NCBI GenBank assembly: GCA_044375695.1
Contig: JBILMG010000012.1
Coordinates: 1-18,961 of the forward strand
DNA: 18,961 nucleotides
Source: DATDYW01 sp044375695
Lineage (GTDB): Bacteria > Patescibacteriota > Minisyncoccia > Phycocordibacterales > JAACPR01
Reading direction: 5' to 3'
Position 1 is the first letter of the stretch. Each line of letters begins with the position of its first letter. Below, piece by piece: positions 7,027 to 17,274 of the stretch. The notes beneath the pieces were generated by a model. The model searched no databases, was not told the origin of the DNA, and saw nothing but the letters and a program-made list of their open reading frames with translations. Made by a program: the position numbers and the translations under genes.

Positions 7027-7036
7027 GGCCGCGCTT

Positions 7037-7885
7037 ATGTCTCTGACGCGCCCAAACCAAACTTCTATCGGCCATAACGGACAGCAGGAAAACTTGCTGC
7101 CTGTGTCCGCTAAGGCACTTCAGAAAATCGGTCTTTTTAAAAAGACAGACAACTTGGTCCTATATAAGAAGAGCGAGCGTATTTGCGCGGCGGCCTTCGT
7201 TATATCGGACGCCGTGGCATCCGAAGCGCTAAGGGAACGAATCCGCTCCGAGGCGCTGAATGTCTTTTCCGGTGTCCGAGACGCTATTGGCCGACGGGGG
7301 ACCGTGATGCCTTCTGACGCCGATCGGCTGGCTCTCGGCGCCGTCTCTCTTGCCTCGATTCTCGAGCTGGCCTGCCGCGTGGGTGAGATCACCGAATCCA
7401 ACTACGCGCTCATGCGACAGGAGTGCGTGCGCCTTGCCGAAGCTCTCGCCGACGCCTCGGTCCGCGCCGCGGAATCCATCGACCCGCGCATCCTCGAATC
7501 GGGCGTCCGCGAGCCGGCAATTTCTCCAGAGGTTTCTTCTGGACGTGTCCGAAACGAAGTTCGGGTTGCGGCCCCTGTCCTTAATAAAGGACACATAAAA
7601 GACACTCAGGTATCCGCGCCATCGCAGGTGTCCTTTAAGGGATCTGCCAAGGAATTCATTAGCTCCCTCGGTTCATCTATCGAAGACCGCGAATCTAAGA
7701 TTATTGATGTGGTTAAAGGGAAGGGTAAGGTGTCTATTAAAGACATCACAGACACCATGCCAGAAGTTGGAGAGAAGACTATCCAGCGCGCCCTCATCTC
7801 TCTGGTCACCAGAGGTGTCTTAAAGAAGGAAGGAGAGCGTCGCTGGAGCCGATACGCGCTCGCTCAGGCAACCTTGGCGGTCTAG
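7037..7885 (+). CDS. Hypothetical protein with C-terminal winged-helix-like domain
   Basis: The 282-aa protein is not recognised as a named family. Residues about 25-135 are largely helical (KALQKIGLFKKTDNLVLYKK; EALRERIRSEALNVFSGVRD). A low-complexity, valine/serine-rich middle follows. The C-terminal ~65 residues (SKIIDVVKGKGKVSIKDITD, GEKTIQRALISLVTRGVLKK, EGERRWSRYALA) have the pattern of a winged helix-turn-helix, as in de novo-type regulators. The N-terminal helical part resembles four-helix-bundle segments seen in CPR proteins of this type, but this is impression only. A near-leaderless promoter selects the ATG at 7037 over the upstream start. It is divergent from ftsK. A DNA-binding or regulatory role is likely but the target is unknown. 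Confidence 0.7.
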   Translation: MSLTRPNQTSIGHNGQQENLLPVSAKALQKIGLFKKTDNLVLYKKSERICAAAFVISDAVASEALRERIRSEALNVFSGVRDAIGRRGTVMPSDADRLALGAVSLASILELACRVGEITESNYALMRQECVRLAEALADASVRAAESIDPRILESGVREPAISPEVSSGRVRNEVRVAAPVLNKGHIKDTQVSAPSQVSFKGSAKEFISSLGSSIEDRESKIIDVVKGKGKVSIKDITDTMPEVGEKTIQRALISLVTRGVLKKEGERRWSRYALAQATLAV

Positions 7886-8473
7886 CGCGGGAACGCGCTC
7901 CGGCTTTACCCCGACCCCTTTTTCTGGTAGATTGCGAAGCTGGGTAACGCCTCTACGGGGAACGGCCCTGTTCGGGTTATCCACACGACCCACGTAGTCA
8001 CGGGCCACGTGCCCAGAAGCTATAATGGTGTTACGGCAGGTACGGCAGACACGGTTGCACGTCCGAACGTTGAGAACCGAATAGTTGAAGGTCTCAATCG
8101 TCCGCAGATTGAATCCTGCCTGCTCTCCGCCGCGACCTGTAAAAGGGTCGTGATGGATTGCTACAGTGGCTGACTCAATTACGTGCGAGCAGAGCGCGCT
8201 AGCGCTCCTCGTATATATGAGAGATCAGTTTGCCTCTCGTCGCGCTCGCGACGAGACGGCGTCGCCTTGGACAAGCGACGCCGAACGTTCCGTCTCCAGT
8301 CATGGTTGTCCGCGCGGGTCCGCGCGAAAACGGGCGGTGCGTCGCGAAGCCTAAAAACTTCGGCGGCGCGCGTAAGTCCCCCAAGACTTAGACACGCCTT
8401 TACTAAAACTCGCTCGAGGCTACCCGAATCTTTTACTAGCAAAACGGGTAGCTCCGACGATTATCATTCAGAA
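7886..8473 (+). other. 588-bp gene-free, hairpin-rich leader region
   Basis: No convincing gene, tRNA or known RNA family is recognised. The stretch holds TATAAT at 8021-8026 and then a series of inverted repeats: GGCAGG 8035-8040 with CCTGCC 8115-8120; an 11-pair stem 8067-8078 with 8090-8101; CGACC/GGTCG around 8132-8150; GAGCGC/GCGCTC 8192-8207; a near-palindrome 8236-8255; GGCGTCGC/GCGACGCC 8258-8282; and GCTACCCG/CGGGTAGC 8419-8452, ending 21 nt before the next ATG. It most likely is a long structured 5' leader of the S-layer-like gene, or holds a separate small RNA. Confidence 0.5.
8021..8026 (+). promoter_or_regulatory. Candidate -10 box TATAAT before the structured leader
   Basis: This is a perfect -10 hexamer. 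The hexamer 17 bp upstream (TCACGG) is a poor -35 match. If used, it would make a leader of about 440 nt before the ATG at 8474. A second candidate, TATCAT at 8462-8467, lies 6 nt before that ATG. Confidence 0.4.
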
Positions 8474-10315
8474 ATGAAGAAGACTATTGTCGCCGTCCTC
8501 GGCGTCGCTTTCGCCTTTTCGGCGGTTGCGGCTTCCGCGGCTACGACCTACACCCGTGACCTCACCATCGGCTCGACCGGTGCTGATGTCACCAGCCTCC
8601 AGACCACGCTTGCTTCCAAGGGCTTCCTTGTGATCCCGGCGAACGTCTCGAAGGGTTACTTCGGTGGTCTCACCAAGACCGCGCTCATGAACTACCAGAA
8701 GTCTGTGGGCATCGCCCCGGCTGTTGGTTACTTCGGGCCGGTCACCCGCGCTCACTTCAACGCCATGACCGATGGCGGCGATATGGACAACGGTGATGAC
8801 GACAACGACTCCGGCCTCCAGGGCGGCGAAGGCGATATCAAGGATTTCGACATCCTCGGTAACCCGTCCTCCACCGACCTCGACGAGGGTGAGACCGACA
8901 AGGTCCTCGGCTTCGAGTTCGAGGCTCGTGATTCCGACATCGCTGTTGAGCGCCTCGAGATCCTCGCCTCCTCCTCTGCCGGCATCTCCGGTACCGCTTC
9001 TGACGAGCCTTGGGACTACATCGAGTCGGCTCGCCTGCTCATGGGCTCCGATGAGGTAGCCGAGGTTACCGGCCTCGACGACGAGGACGCTTGGGACGAA
9101 GAAGCTGATGACAAGTACTCCTTCCGCTTCGAGGACCTCGACGACGCGATCGTAGAGGAAGACGAGACCGTCAAGTTCTACGTTGAGTTCACCGCGGTCG
9201 ACAACCTCGACTCCGATGACGAGAACACCGACTTCGACATCTCTCTCACCGACGACGGCCTCCGCGCCGTTGACGCCGAGGGTATCGACATCTACGAGGG
9301 CAACGACACCGACGAGGTGACCGTCACCTTCGGCGGTGCCGAGGAAGGCGACCTTGACCTCTCGATCGACGACTCTGACAACGAGGATCGCACGATCTTC
9401 GTCGACGAGAACTCCTCGACCGACGGCGTTGAGATCATGCGCTTCACTCTCGAGTCCAACACCTCGGACAACTCTGTTGACGAGCTCGATGTTGTTCTCG
9501 CGACCACGACCTCGACTTCGACCGAACTCTCGACCGTCGTCTCTGCCCTCCGCCTCGAGGTGGATGGCGATGAGATCTCTTCCGAGTCTGTTCCGGCCGG
9601 CGTTGGCCCGCGCACCGTCTCGTTCGAAGACCTCGAGGATGACTTTGTCATCGCCGAGGACGAAGAGATCGAGGTTGTTGTGCTCGCCGACATCGACGAG
9701 CAGGAAGGCAACTACGGCGAGGGTTACTCGTTCCAGGCTTCCGTCGCTGGTTCTTCCATCGACGCTGAGGACGCGAACGGTGACAACGTCACTGTCTCCG
9801 GCTCCGTCACTGGCGGCGACATTGAGCTCCGCGTGAACGGTATGACCGTCGAGCTCGTCTCGGCTCAGACCGTCCAGGTTGGCGCTTACGACCCGGCTAC
9901 CTCCTCTGCGGACATCTACTCCTACGAGATCAAGTTCGAGGTTACCGCCGAGGGCGAGGACGTCTTCGTCGACAAGTCCGTCCAGCGCTCGGCTTCCCCT
10001 TCGGTTGCCGGCTCCGGCGTCGCTTGGGCGACCACGACCGAGTCCACCACTGCGGCTACTCAGACCAACAGCTCGACCCTGTCGGCGACTGGTTCCACCA
10101 CCGGTGACACCAGCAACACCTTCAAGATCAATGATGGTTCGACCCGCACCTTCACCATGAAGATCACCCTTGAGGCCACTGCCGACGGTTCCACCGCGGT
10201 TATGCTCACCGGTATCAACTGGTCGAACGACTCTGCCGACACCACCCCGGACGAGTACTACACCTTCGCTCTGGACGACTTCCAGACCGAGCTGCAGTAC
10301 ATGAACAAGCAGTAA
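8474..10315 (+). CDS. Secreted S-layer-like protein with peptidoglycan-binding domain
   Basis: The 613-aa protein has a clear signal peptide (MKKTIVAVLGVAFAFSAVAASAA). A PG_binding_1-like domain follows at about residues 25-98 (LTIGSTGADVTSLQTTLASK, GYFGGLTKTALMNYQ, VGYFGPVTRAHFNAM), expected to hold the protein on the cell wall. After an Asp/Gly-rich linker come ~490 residues of acidic, beta-rich repeats with many Asp-Asp/Glu pairs, suggesting calcium binding or an S-layer lattice. Codon use is strongly biased to C-ending codons (GAC, CTC, TCC), consistent with high expression. The frame is open to 8183, but that extension is Arg-rich and covers the hairpin region, so the ATG before the signal peptide is chosen. 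A strong terminator follows. A major surface-layer protein is the best guess. Confidence 0.88.
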   Translation: MKKTIVAVLGVAFAFSAVAASAATTYTRDLTIGSTGADVTSLQTTLASKGFLVIPANVSKGYFGGLTKTALMNYQKSVGIAPAVGYFGPVTRAHFNAMTDGGDMDNGDDDNDSGLQGGEGDIKDFDILGNPSSTDLDEGETDKVLGFEFEARDSDIAVERLEILASSSAGISGTASDEPWDYIESARLLMGSDEVAEVTGLDDEDAWDEEADDKYSFRFEDLDDAIVEEDETVKFYVEFTAVDNLDSDDENTDFDISLTDDGLRAVDAEGIDIYEGNDTDEVTVTFGGAEEGDLDLSIDDSDNEDRTIFVDENSSTDGVEIMRFTLESNTSDNSVDELDVVLATTTSTSTELSTVVSALRLEVDGDEISSESVPAGVGPRTVSFEDLEDDFVIAEDEEIEVVVLADIDEQEGNYGEGYSFQASVAGSSIDAEDANGDNVTVSGSVTGGDIELRVNGMTVELVSAQTVQVGAYDPATSSADIYSYEIKFEVTAEGEDVFVDKSVQRSASPSVAGSGVAWATTTESTTAATQTNSSTLSATGSTTGDTSNTFKINDGSTRTFTMKITLEATADGSTAVMLTGINWSNDSADTTPDEYYTFALDDFQTELQYMNKQ

Positions 10316-10362
10316 GCTAACGCTTACCGCCGGTTCAGGTTCGAGTGGCTAGTTAGCTAGTC

Positions 10363-10397
10363 AAAGAGAAAACCCCCGCAAGGGGGTTTTCTCTTTT
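10363..10397 (+). terminator. Rho-independent terminator of the S-layer-like gene
   Basis: AAAGAGAAAACCCCC pairs across a GCAA tetraloop with GGGGGTTTTCTCTTT, a perfect stem ending in a T-run. It lies about 48 bp after the stop codon. Confidence 0.95.
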
Positions 10398-10434
10398 TTA
10401 ATTTCTCGTTAGCGCGCGGCAATGGGCGCGAGGC

Positions 10435-10440
10435 TAACCT
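10435..10440 (+). promoter_or_regulatory. Weak candidate -10 box (TAACCT)
   Basis: TAACCT ends 7 nt before the ATG at 10448 and fits the spacing seen before other genes here. Only three of six bases match the consensus and no -35 is apparent. Confidence 0.25.
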
Positions 10441-10447
10441 TCTGAGT

Positions 10448-11569
10448 ATGGATAAAAACAAAACAGTCAGCTGGCGTATTTTTTACGGGGCAGTCGCGCT
10501 TATCTTTTTGCTGCGCGCCGGCCGCGCGCAGGCGATGCAGATTTCTGAGGTGATGTACGATCCGGATGGAACCGATACCGGTCGCGAGTGGGTAGAGGTT
10601 TGGAACGATGGGCCGAGCGCTGTCGATGTCGGCCAGATGTTTCTGCTGGAGGCCGACGTGAGGCATAAGATCTCGGCCGCGGGTTCTGGCGCTTCGACCC
10701 TGGTCCCGGCTGGCGGGCGGGCCATTATTGCCGATAAGCCCGAGCTTTTCTTGGCGGACTACCCGTCGGTTTCTCCGGTCTTCGACTCCGCTTTCTCGCT
10801 GTCTAATTCTGGGGAGCGCGTGGCGCTCGTTTCGACAGACGGCGACGAGTACTCATTTGCCGAATGGTCCTCGGGCAGCGCCGCTTCGGCGGGGAAGAGC
10901 TGGCAGCGCGCCGGGGTTTCTTGGGTTGCCGCCAAGGCGACGCCCGGCGCAGAAAACGCCGACCGAGAAGATCCGCCGGCCGCGCCCGCCGCTACCTCTG
11001 GCGCGGCTTCTCCGGCGGCTATTTCGGCCCACAGCGGCACCGGCGGCGTAACCACGGTGCGCCGGGCGCCGGAGCTCCTCGTGGACGCGGGTCGGGCCCG
11101 GGTCGTGCCTGTTGGGGCAGAGCTGGCTGTGGAACCCTTAATTGAGGGTCCCGGCCGGGCAAGCTTTACCTGGTCTTGGGGTGACGGCCAGACGTCTCGT
11201 GGGCGGGTAGGTCGCCACACCTACCGCTTCCCCGGCACCTACATCGTGGTTCTCAATGCGCGCGGCACCGGAGGTGCCTCGGCCACCTCGCGCACCGTGG
11301 TGAGCGCGCTCGCGCCTCAGGTGGCCGCTTCTGTGGGAGGGGAGGGGGAAGACCTATCGATTCTTATTGAAAGCGCCGCAGACCAGGAGATTAACCTCGG
11401 TAATTTTCTGCTGGAGGCCGGCGGCGAATCTTTCACCCTGCCCGAAGACACCATAGTTCTGCCGGGAGGCTCTCTGCGTGTCCCGAACTCTGCGGCTAGG
11501 CTTCCGGTTCAAGTCGGCGAAACCGTCTCTCTGCGTAGGCCCGACGGCAGGCCGGTTGGGGCGCGCTGA
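10448..11569 (+). CDS. Secreted lamin-tail (LTD) and PKD domain surface protein
   Basis: The 373-aa protein begins with a signal peptide (about residues 1-30, hydrophobic core FYGAVALIFLLRAG, then RAQA). A lamin-tail domain follows at about 31-150 (MQISEVMYDPDGTD, REWVEVWNDG, FSLSNSGERVALVS). After an Ala/Pro/Ser linker there is a PKD-like domain near 235-285 (FTWSWGDGQTSRG, HTYRFPGTYIVVLNARG), and a second, shorter LTD-like segment near 305-365 (INLGNFLLEAGGESFTLPED). LTD and PKD modules are typical of extracellular proteins that bind wall, DNA or other surfaces. No C-terminal membrane anchor is seen; similar CPR proteins often have one, so anchoring may differ here. It follows the S-layer-like gene but is separated by a terminator. 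Confidence 0.85.
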   Translation: MDKNKTVSWRIFYGAVALIFLLRAGRAQAMQISEVMYDPDGTDTGREWVEVWNDGPSAVDVGQMFLLEADVRHKISAAGSGASTLVPAGGRAIIADKPELFLADYPSVSPVFDSAFSLSNSGERVALVSTDGDEYSFAEWSSGSAASAGKSWQRAGVSWVAAKATPGAENADREDPPAAPAATSGAASPAAISAHSGTGGVTTVRRAPELLVDAGRARVVPVGAELAVEPLIEGPGRASFTWSWGDGQTSRGRVGRHTYRFPGTYIVVLNARGTGGASATSRTVVSALAPQVAASVGGEGEDLSILIESAADQEINLGNFLLEAGGESFTLPEDTIVLPGGSLRVPNSAARLPVQVGETVSLRRPDGRPVGAR

Positions 11570-11595
11570 ATCAGAGGAGCAACCGGAGGTTTCCT

Positions 11596-11603
11596 GCTAC
11601 AAT
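11596..11603 (+). promoter_or_regulatory. Extended -10 promoter (TGC-TACAAT)
   Basis: TACAAT at 11598-11603 is preceded by TGC from about 11595, the TGn motif of extended -10 promoters, and ends 7 nt before the ATG at 11611. It implies a leaderless transcript for the small gene. Confidence 0.5.
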
Positions 11604-11610
11604 CCGACGG

Positions 11611-11715
11611 ATGAAGACCGTCGAGCGAGCCATGCCGTTCGTGTTGGGATTCGCGGCGATTGTCGCCGCTGGGGTCCTTCTGGCAACGCTCGCCCAGAGC
11701 TTCGCCAAACACTAA
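11611..11715 (+). CDS. 34-aa single-pass membrane microprotein
   Basis: Short frame MKTVERAMPFVLGFAAIVAAG... ending LLATLAQSFAKH. Charged residues flank a single hydrophobic stretch of about 20 residues, the standard look of a small membrane peptide. It has its own extended -10 box 7 nt upstream and ends 9 nt before the next start codon, so it probably leads a two-gene transcript with the wHTH protein. No homolog is recognised. A short open frame could arise by chance in GC-rich DNA; the membrane-like composition, promoter and tight spacing are the reasons to keep it. Confidence 0.5.
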   Translation: MKTVERAMPFVLGFAAIVAAGVLLATLAQSFAKH

Positions 11716-11724
11716 GAAACCTCT

Positions 11725-12321
11725 ATGGAAGCTTTCGAGAAAATCTTTGGCAGCGCGGCTCGGGTAAAGCTCATGAAGCTTTTCCTGTTTAGCCCCAACG
11801 ACATGCTCACCAAAGCCGAAGCCGCTTCGCGCGCGCGGGTTTCCCAGCGGGAAGCGCAGGGCGAGCTGCGGCTCTTGCTCCGGGTGGGCGTCATCAAAGA
11901 GAAGGTTGTGGTTCGCGAAGATGACGGACGTAAGCGCAAGGCTACCGGCTACATGCTGAACCCAGATTTTATTCACGCCGCTGCCTTTCGGGATCTCTTC
12001 CTCTCTGTCTCCGTTGACCGGCGGGCCGTCGCTAAGCGGATTTCCCGCCACGGCAAGGTGCAGCTCATCGTCGCCGCCGGCCTGTTTCAGAACGATCAGG
12101 ATGGTCGGCTAGACCTTTTGGTGGTGGGGGATGACCTCAAGGATCGCGCCCTCAAGACAACCATCGCCGATCTCGAAGCCGAAATTGGCCGACAGCTCCG
12201 GTACGCTATCTTTCCGACTGCTGATTTTCGCTACCGCATGGGGATGTGCGATCGCCTGGTCCGGGATATCTTCGATTACCCGCACGAGGTACTGCTCGAT
12301 CGCCAAGGTTTCGCCGCCTAG
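11725..12321 (+). CDS. Winged-HTH protein with nucleotidyltransferase-like domain
   Basis: The 198-aa protein opens with a wHTH (about residues 1-80): ARVKLMKLFLFSPNDMLT, AEAASRARVSQREAQGELRL, LLRVGVIKEK as the recognition and wing region. The C-terminal part (about 100-190) resembles MNT-type minimal nucleotidyltransferase domains: VQLIVAAGLF, then RLDLLVVGDDL with a DxD-like pair, and a helical end (DRLVRDIFDYPHEVLLDR). This architecture occurs widely in CPR genomes, often as a probable regulator or toxin-antitoxin relative; here no partner toxin is apparent. The normal GSxxRG-like nucleotidyl motif is weak (GLFQNDQDGRLD), so catalysis is uncertain. It follows the microprotein by 9 nt and has a terminator. 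Confidence 0.75.
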   Translation: MEAFEKIFGSAARVKLMKLFLFSPNDMLTKAEAASRARVSQREAQGELRLLLRVGVIKEKVVVREDDGRKRKATGYMLNPDFIHAAAFRDLFLSVSVDRRAVAKRISRHGKVQLIVAAGLFQNDQDGRLDLLVVGDDLKDRALKTTIADLEAEIGRQLRYAIFPTADFRYRMGMCDRLVRDIFDYPHEVLLDRQGFAA

Positions 12322-12345
12322 GTGATTCCCGGTCTCGGCTGGCGA

Positions 12346-12372
12346 AAAAAATCGGCCTCGGGCCGATTTTTG
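12346..12372 (+). terminator. Rho-independent terminator
   Basis: AAAAATCGGCC pairs across TCG with GGCCGATTTTT, a perfect 11-bp stem with a T-run, 25 bp after the stop of the wHTH gene. Confidence 0.92.
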
Positions 12373-12431
12373 ACTTTACCGCCCAAGCCTTTCCTGCGGT
12401 TGCCGCTGGTATTGTTGGCTCCTCTGGGGTG

Positions 12432-12437
12432 TAGAAT
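12432..12437 (+). promoter_or_regulatory. Candidate -10 box TAGAAT upstream of the MscS-related gene
   Basis: TAGAAT would begin a leader of about 115 nt before the ATG at 12559. The leader contains CCTCG-CATTT-CGAGG and GCAGG...CCTGC pairings. No good -35 is seen at 16-18 bp; a weaker TTACAT box sits 7 nt before the ATG as an alternative. Confidence 0.3.
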
Positions 12438-12558
12438 AGCGGGGAGCACCGAACCTCGCATTTCGAGGCAGGGCTCTGGTTCGAGGTCGCAGCGACAGGC
12501 TGGTACGTCCTGCGGTCACATTTAAGATCCGGTTAACCTCACGATTTACATAGCAGCT

Positions 12559-13239
12559 ATGAATCCGTACCTCTCCCCGGTACAGTCCGCGCTCTCCCAG
12601 CTTGGGAACGGCGTCGCGACCGTCGGCCCGCAGATCTTTATCGCCATTATCGTCTTTGCGGTCGGCGCGCTCATCGCGTCGATTCTTGCCCGCGCCATCG
12701 AGCAGCTCTTCGGCGCCGCCAAGATTGACTCCGCGCTCAAGGCCGTTGGCCTCGACCGCGTGGTCTCCCGCGCCGGCTACAACCTCAACGCCGGCAAGTT
12801 CGTCGGCGAGCTCGTCCGCTGGTTCGTGATCGTCGCCTTCCTAATCGCCACCCTGGACATCCTCGGCCTCGATGAGGTCAACGCCTTCCTCAAAGACGGC
12901 GTGCTGGCCTTCGTGGTGAACGTCATCACCTCGGCCATGGTGCTGGTCGCGACCGTCATTGTCGCGGACGCGGTGCGCAAGCTGGTCGTCGCCTCGGCGA
13001 AGGCCACCAGCGTCTCCGCGGCGAACGCGATGGGCGCTGTCGCCAAGTGGGCCATCTGGGTCTTCGGCGCTTCGATTGCCCTCGTCGAGCTCGGCGTTGG
13101 CACCGTGCTGATTCAGACCGTCGTCACAGGCATTGTCGTCGCCTTTTCCCTCGCCATCGGCCTGGCCTTCGGCCTCGGCGGCAAGGAGGCTGCGGCTCGC
13201 CTGATCGAGAAGGTTCGCAGCGAAGTTTCCGAGCGCTAA
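12559..13239 (+). CDS. MscS-related conserved-TM-helix membrane protein
   Basis: The 226-aa protein has about five membrane segments (near 26-50, 82-104, 113-138, 158-180 and 184-206). The last one ends SLAIGLAFGLGGKEAAARLI, the Gly/Ala-rich motif at the pore helix of MscS-type channels and conserved-TM-helix proteins (Pfam TM_helix class). It lacks the large cytoplasmic beta and alpha/beta vestibule of MscS (E. coli MscS is 286 aa), so it may be a truncated relative with an unproven channel role. Codon use is highly biased to C-ending codons, suggesting good expression. It lies between two terminators and is therefore probably a single-gene transcript. Confidence 0.8.
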   Translation: MNPYLSPVQSALSQLGNGVATVGPQIFIAIIVFAVGALIASILARAIEQLFGAAKIDSALKAVGLDRVVSRAGYNLNAGKFVGELVRWFVIVAFLIATLDILGLDEVNAFLKDGVLAFVVNVITSAMVLVATVIVADAVRKLVVASAKATSVSAANAMGAVAKWAIWVFGASIALVELGVGTVLIQTVVTGIVVAFSLAIGLAFGLGGKEAAARLIEKVRSEVSER

Positions 13240-13258
13240 AACGCTTCGGAAGAAATCC

Positions 13259-13288
13259 CGAAAAAGCCGCCTCCGGGCGGCTTTTTCG
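13259..13288 (+). terminator. Rho-independent terminator before the rRNA promoter
   Basis: CGAAAAAGCCGCC pairs with GGCGGCTTTTTCG across a short loop, 20 bp after the stop codon at 13239. A second GC-rich hairpin (GCCCCCTTTTGGGGC, about 13310-13325) follows and may act as insulation before the rRNA promoter. Confidence 0.92.
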
Positions 13289-13341
13289 CGGGCTAGGGGC
13301 CTGGCTTTTTGCCCCCTTTTGGGGCCTTGTGGGTAAGGCGT

Positions 13342-13369
13342 TTGACAGGGTCTCATCCGTGCGTATAAT
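13342..13369 (+). promoter_or_regulatory. Consensus sigma70 promoter of the 23S-5S operon
   Basis: A perfect TTGACA (13342-13347) and perfect TATAAT (13364-13369) are separated by 16 bp. This is the best promoter in the window, as expected for an rRNA operon. The transcript would start near 13376, about 265 nt before the mature 23S. Confidence 0.93.
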
Positions 13370-13375
13370 TCCGCC

Positions 13376-13640
13376 CGTTCTATACGGATGTTAAAGATTC
13401 GCTACATTCCTTAGGGAAGTCAGGTGCGCGCTTTTTGAGCCGCTCTTGCCACCCCTAAAAAGTGGCGCGACGTTCGGGGCCGAGGAGAGTGCCTAACTCA
13501 GGCTTTCTCCTCGGTTCCGGACGAGATCACGGTTGAAAGGATTGCTTTCTTGAAAAACCGATGCCCTCCGCCCGATATACCCTTTTGGGTCTTTTCGCGG
13601 GCGAGGGGGATACCCGTAAATGCAATTGTGGTTTTCAGCT
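13376..13640 (+). other. Long structured leader of the 23S operon
   Basis: The leader has no gene. It holds GCCAC/GTGGC (13448-13466), a 9-bp stem CCGAGGAGA/TCTCCTCGG (13480-13514), and a hairpin with CGCCCG/CGGGCG arms (about 13564-13607) that encloses ACCC-TTTT-GGGT. Its last part, ATACCCGTAAA (13610-13620) and CAATTGTG (13623-13630), pairs with sequence after the 23S (17045-17055 and 17035-17042) to form the usual long processing stem. No tRNA, 16S or known RNA family is recognised. Confidence 0.6.
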
Positions 13641-17025
<3,385 letters not shown>

Positions 17026-17091
17026 GTTGGAAATCACAATTGTGTTTACGGGTATTGCGTCTCTGGAAAAACTCCGGGGGCGCGCATCGGA

Positions 17092-17131
17092 ATAAAAGTT
17101 GGTCGTGCCCAGGGCATGTGCCAATTTTTAT
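17092..17131 (+). terminator. Terminator-like hairpin between 23S and 5S
   Basis: ATAAAAGTTGG (17092-17102) pairs with CCAATTTTTAT (17121-17131), one G-U wobble, around an inner TGCCC/GGGCA. A short A/T-rich tail follows. It resembles an intrinsic terminator but lies inside the operon, so it may be a processing hairpin or attenuate 5S. Confidence 0.5.
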
Positions 17132-17150
17132 GAAGAAATCGAATGTTGCG

Positions 17151-17263
17151 TTCTGGTGGCTCGGCGCGGTGGAAACACCCGTTCTCATTCCGAACACGGC
17201 AGTTAAGCACCGTAGCGGCGATGGTACTAGGCTTTGCCTGGGAGAGTAGCTAGCCGCCAGTAC
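17151..17263 (+). rRNA. rrf: 5S ribosomal RNA
   Basis: Terminal helix CTGGTGGC (17153-17160) with GCCGCCAG (17253-17260), loop A/B and C motifs GGAAACACCCGTTCTCATTCCGAACACGG in pieces, AGTTAAGC, CGATGGTACT and CTGGGAGAGTAG are the standard 5S blocks. The ends are approximate. Outside the mature RNA, TCGAATGTT (17139-17147) pairs with AACATTCGA (17266-17274) as a precursor stem. It follows the 23S and shares its promoter; the operon terminator is 27 nt further on. Confidence 0.95.
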
Positions 17264-17274
17264 ATAACATTCGA

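Noticed and set aside
7007..7036. Earlier start for the wHTH protein
   Set aside because: It would put the -10 box (7021-7026) inside the coding region; the ATG at 7037 fits the promoter.
8035..8125. tRNA-like or tmRNA-like features (GGCAGACACGG resembling a tRNA-Leu D-arm)
   Set aside because: No consistent acceptor, anticodon and T arms can be drawn together; the T-loop motif is absent and there is no CCA-like end.
8183..8473. N-terminal extension of the S-layer-like frame
   Set aside because: The extension is Arg/Ser-rich, covers several perfect hairpins, and precedes an obvious signal peptide that must be at the N-terminus.
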